DNA from: Sulfolobus sp. UBA167
GTDB lineage: Archaea; Thermoproteota; Thermoprotei_A; Sulfolobales; Sulfolobaceae
Reading direction: 5' to 3'
DNA length: 5,964 bases
Assembly: GCA_002495845.1 (NCBI GenBank)
Contig: DAHF01000029.1
Span: 1-5,964, forward strand
The notes under the pieces are model-generated. The model worked only from the letters and a program-made list of their open reading frames with translations. It was not told the DNA's origin and did no database searches. Within the stretch, counting starts at the first letter, position 1; the number at the start of each line of letters is the position of its first letter. Shown here one piece after another: positions 5,073 to 5,964 of the stretch. The position numbers and the translations under genes were made by a program.

Positions 5073-5936
5073 ATGGCAGTATCGCTTGGGAACAGACTCT
5101 TGTTCTACGTCAATCTCAGCAAACCTAGGATCATATGGCTCCTCGACCTAGCTGCGCTAGGAGGCTATTTTTTAGCATTTAGGACTACGATCAACTGGAT
5201 AGCCCTAGTTGCAGTCTTAATAGGAGGTACCTTAGCATCAGGAGGAGCTATGATAGTGAACGGAGGGTGGGAAATAGAGAAAGACAGCAAGATGAAAAGA
5301 ACTTCCAAGAGACCTACCGTATTAGGTTACGTCACTAGGAACGAAGCCATGACAGTAGGTGCATCCCTAGTAGCTTTGGGTACGTTAGTAGGTTTAATAG
5401 CTAACCCCCTTACAGCGTTCTTCGTCTTCCTCGGTGCATTCATATACGTTTTCGTTTACACGATATGGCTCAAACCAAGACATCCGGCTAACATAGTAAT
5501 AGGCGGGTTCGCGGGGAGCGCAGCGGCATGGGCAGGGTATGCTGCACTCTCCGGCAGATTCGACATGGCGTCCTTCATATTAGGCTTCTTGATTTTCATG
5601 TGGACTCCGGGACATTTCTGGTCTCTAGCGCTGAGGTTCAAAGACGATTATGCTAGGGCAGGAGTTCCAATGTTGCCTGTCGTGACTGACGAGAAGAAAG
5701 CCGCAATTGCGATAGCGATATCCAATGCACTTATGATACCAGTTGCCTTACTCCTTTACTTTTACTCTAATTTCATCTACCTAGGTGTCGCTCTGGTCTT
5801 CTCAGCGCTCCTGATGGTTTACAGCATAAAGCTCATAAAGAATCCAACCGCAGAGGAAGCATGGACTTCATTTAAGATATCTGCACCTTACCTAGCAATA
5901 ATTTTAATTGCATTAATTATATCAAAAATAGTATGA
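5073..5936 (+). CDS. ctaB: Heme O synthase (protoheme IX prenyltransferase), CtaB/CyoE family
   Basis: This 287-residue membrane protein of the UbiA prenyltransferase superfamily should attach an isoprenoid tail to heme B, giving heme O, the precursor of heme A for terminal oxidases. About nine hydrophobic segments are visible (roughly 20-37, 41-62, 91-109, 113-132, 140-158, 166-187, 208-229, 233-252, 268-286). The first polyprenyl-diphosphate/Mg site is at 63-81 (N63, E67, D71, M74-K-R-T, R80-P81). The usual first aspartate of NxxxDxxxD is E67 here. The second site is MWTPGHFW followed by D191-D192-Y-ARAGVPMLPVV, highly typical of heme O synthases, with G180 where most members have P before HF. 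Sulfolobus oxidases contain heme with a longer, geranylgeranyl-derived tail, so the donor may be geranylgeranyl rather than farnesyl diphosphate. The ATG is chosen from the leaderless promoter. Another frame opens 9 bp downstream. Confidence 0.93.
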   Translation: MAVSLGNRLLFYVNLSKPRIIWLLDLAALGGYFLAFRTTINWIALVAVLIGGTLASGGAMIVNGGWEIEKDSKMKRTSKRPTVLGYVTRNEAMTVGASLVALGTLVGLIANPLTAFFVFLGAFIYVFVYTIWLKPRHPANIVIGGFAGSAAAWAGYAALSGRFDMASFILGFLIFMWTPGHFWSLALRFKDDYARAGVPMLPVVTDEKKAAIAIAISNALMIPVALLLYFYSNFIYLGVALVFSALLMVYSIKLIKNPTAEEAWTSFKISAPYLAIILIALIISKIV

Positions 5937-5945
5937 AGAAGATCA

Positions 5946-5964
5946 ATGAGTAACACATTCTTTC
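5946..5964 (+). CDS. Possible start of next gene (partial, cut by window end)
   Basis: An ATG nine bases after the ctaB stop opens a frame reading M-S-N-T-F-F that remains open to the window end. The purine-rich GAAGAAGATC before it is a weak ribosome-binding candidate. If real, the gene would be co-transcribed with ctaB. Six residues are too few to identify it. Confidence 0.35.

Noticed and set aside
5933..5953. ATG overlapping the ctaB stop (ATGA)
   Set aside because: The frame ends after six codons (M-K-K-I-N-E), so the ATGA here is not a coupled gene start.

Overview
The window looks like chromosomal DNA of a thermoacidophilic crenarchaeon of the order Sulfolobales, perhaps Metallosphaera-like; the genus is only a guess from the fairly balanced base composition. 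Evidence for this: arginine is written mostly with AGG/AGA and isoleucine often with ATA. The first genes of transcription units have TTTTAAAA/TTTAAAA/TTTTATT TATA boxes about 26 bp before the start codon and no ribosome-binding site (leaderless mRNAs), while some internal genes have Shine-Dalgarno (SD) motifs. The protein set also fits: archaeal TldD/TldE, NikR, a stand-alone B3/B4 protein, a short homoserine dehydrogenase and a heme O synthase.

Layout. Positions 22-2614, minus strand, hold a two-gene operon, tldD then tldE, encoding the two halves of a TldD/E metalloprotease. Their coding regions overlap by 8 bp. Positions 2615-2792 are a divergent control region with a leaderless promoter facing each way, an imperfect inverted repeat around the tldD TATA box, and a 12-bp palindrome at the start of the rightward unit. 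Positions 2793-4971, plus strand, form a compact cluster: a possible 60-aa small protein, a NikR-type regulator with all four nickel ligands, a stand-alone B3/B4-domain protein and homoserine dehydrogenase. The last three are joined by overlaps of 17 bp (if the TTG start is right) and 4 bp. Positions 4972-5072 carry a T-rich terminator candidate and a leaderless promoter for ctaB (5073-5936), the heme O synthase of respiratory oxidase biogenesis. Another frame opens at 5946 and runs off the window.

How the genes fit together. TldD and TldE are expected to form one heteromeric peptidase. NikR probably senses nickel and may control its own unit, but no nickel transporter or nickel enzyme is present. 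Its coupling to homoserine dehydrogenase (threonine/methionine synthesis) is therefore unexplained, although a TATA-like element inside the end of nikR could let the last two genes be transcribed separately. The ctaB unit is independent. I see no RNA gene, CRISPR array, insertion sequence or sign of recent transfer. Most of the window is ordinary core genome. The least explained part is the divergent region at 2615-2988 with its small ORF.
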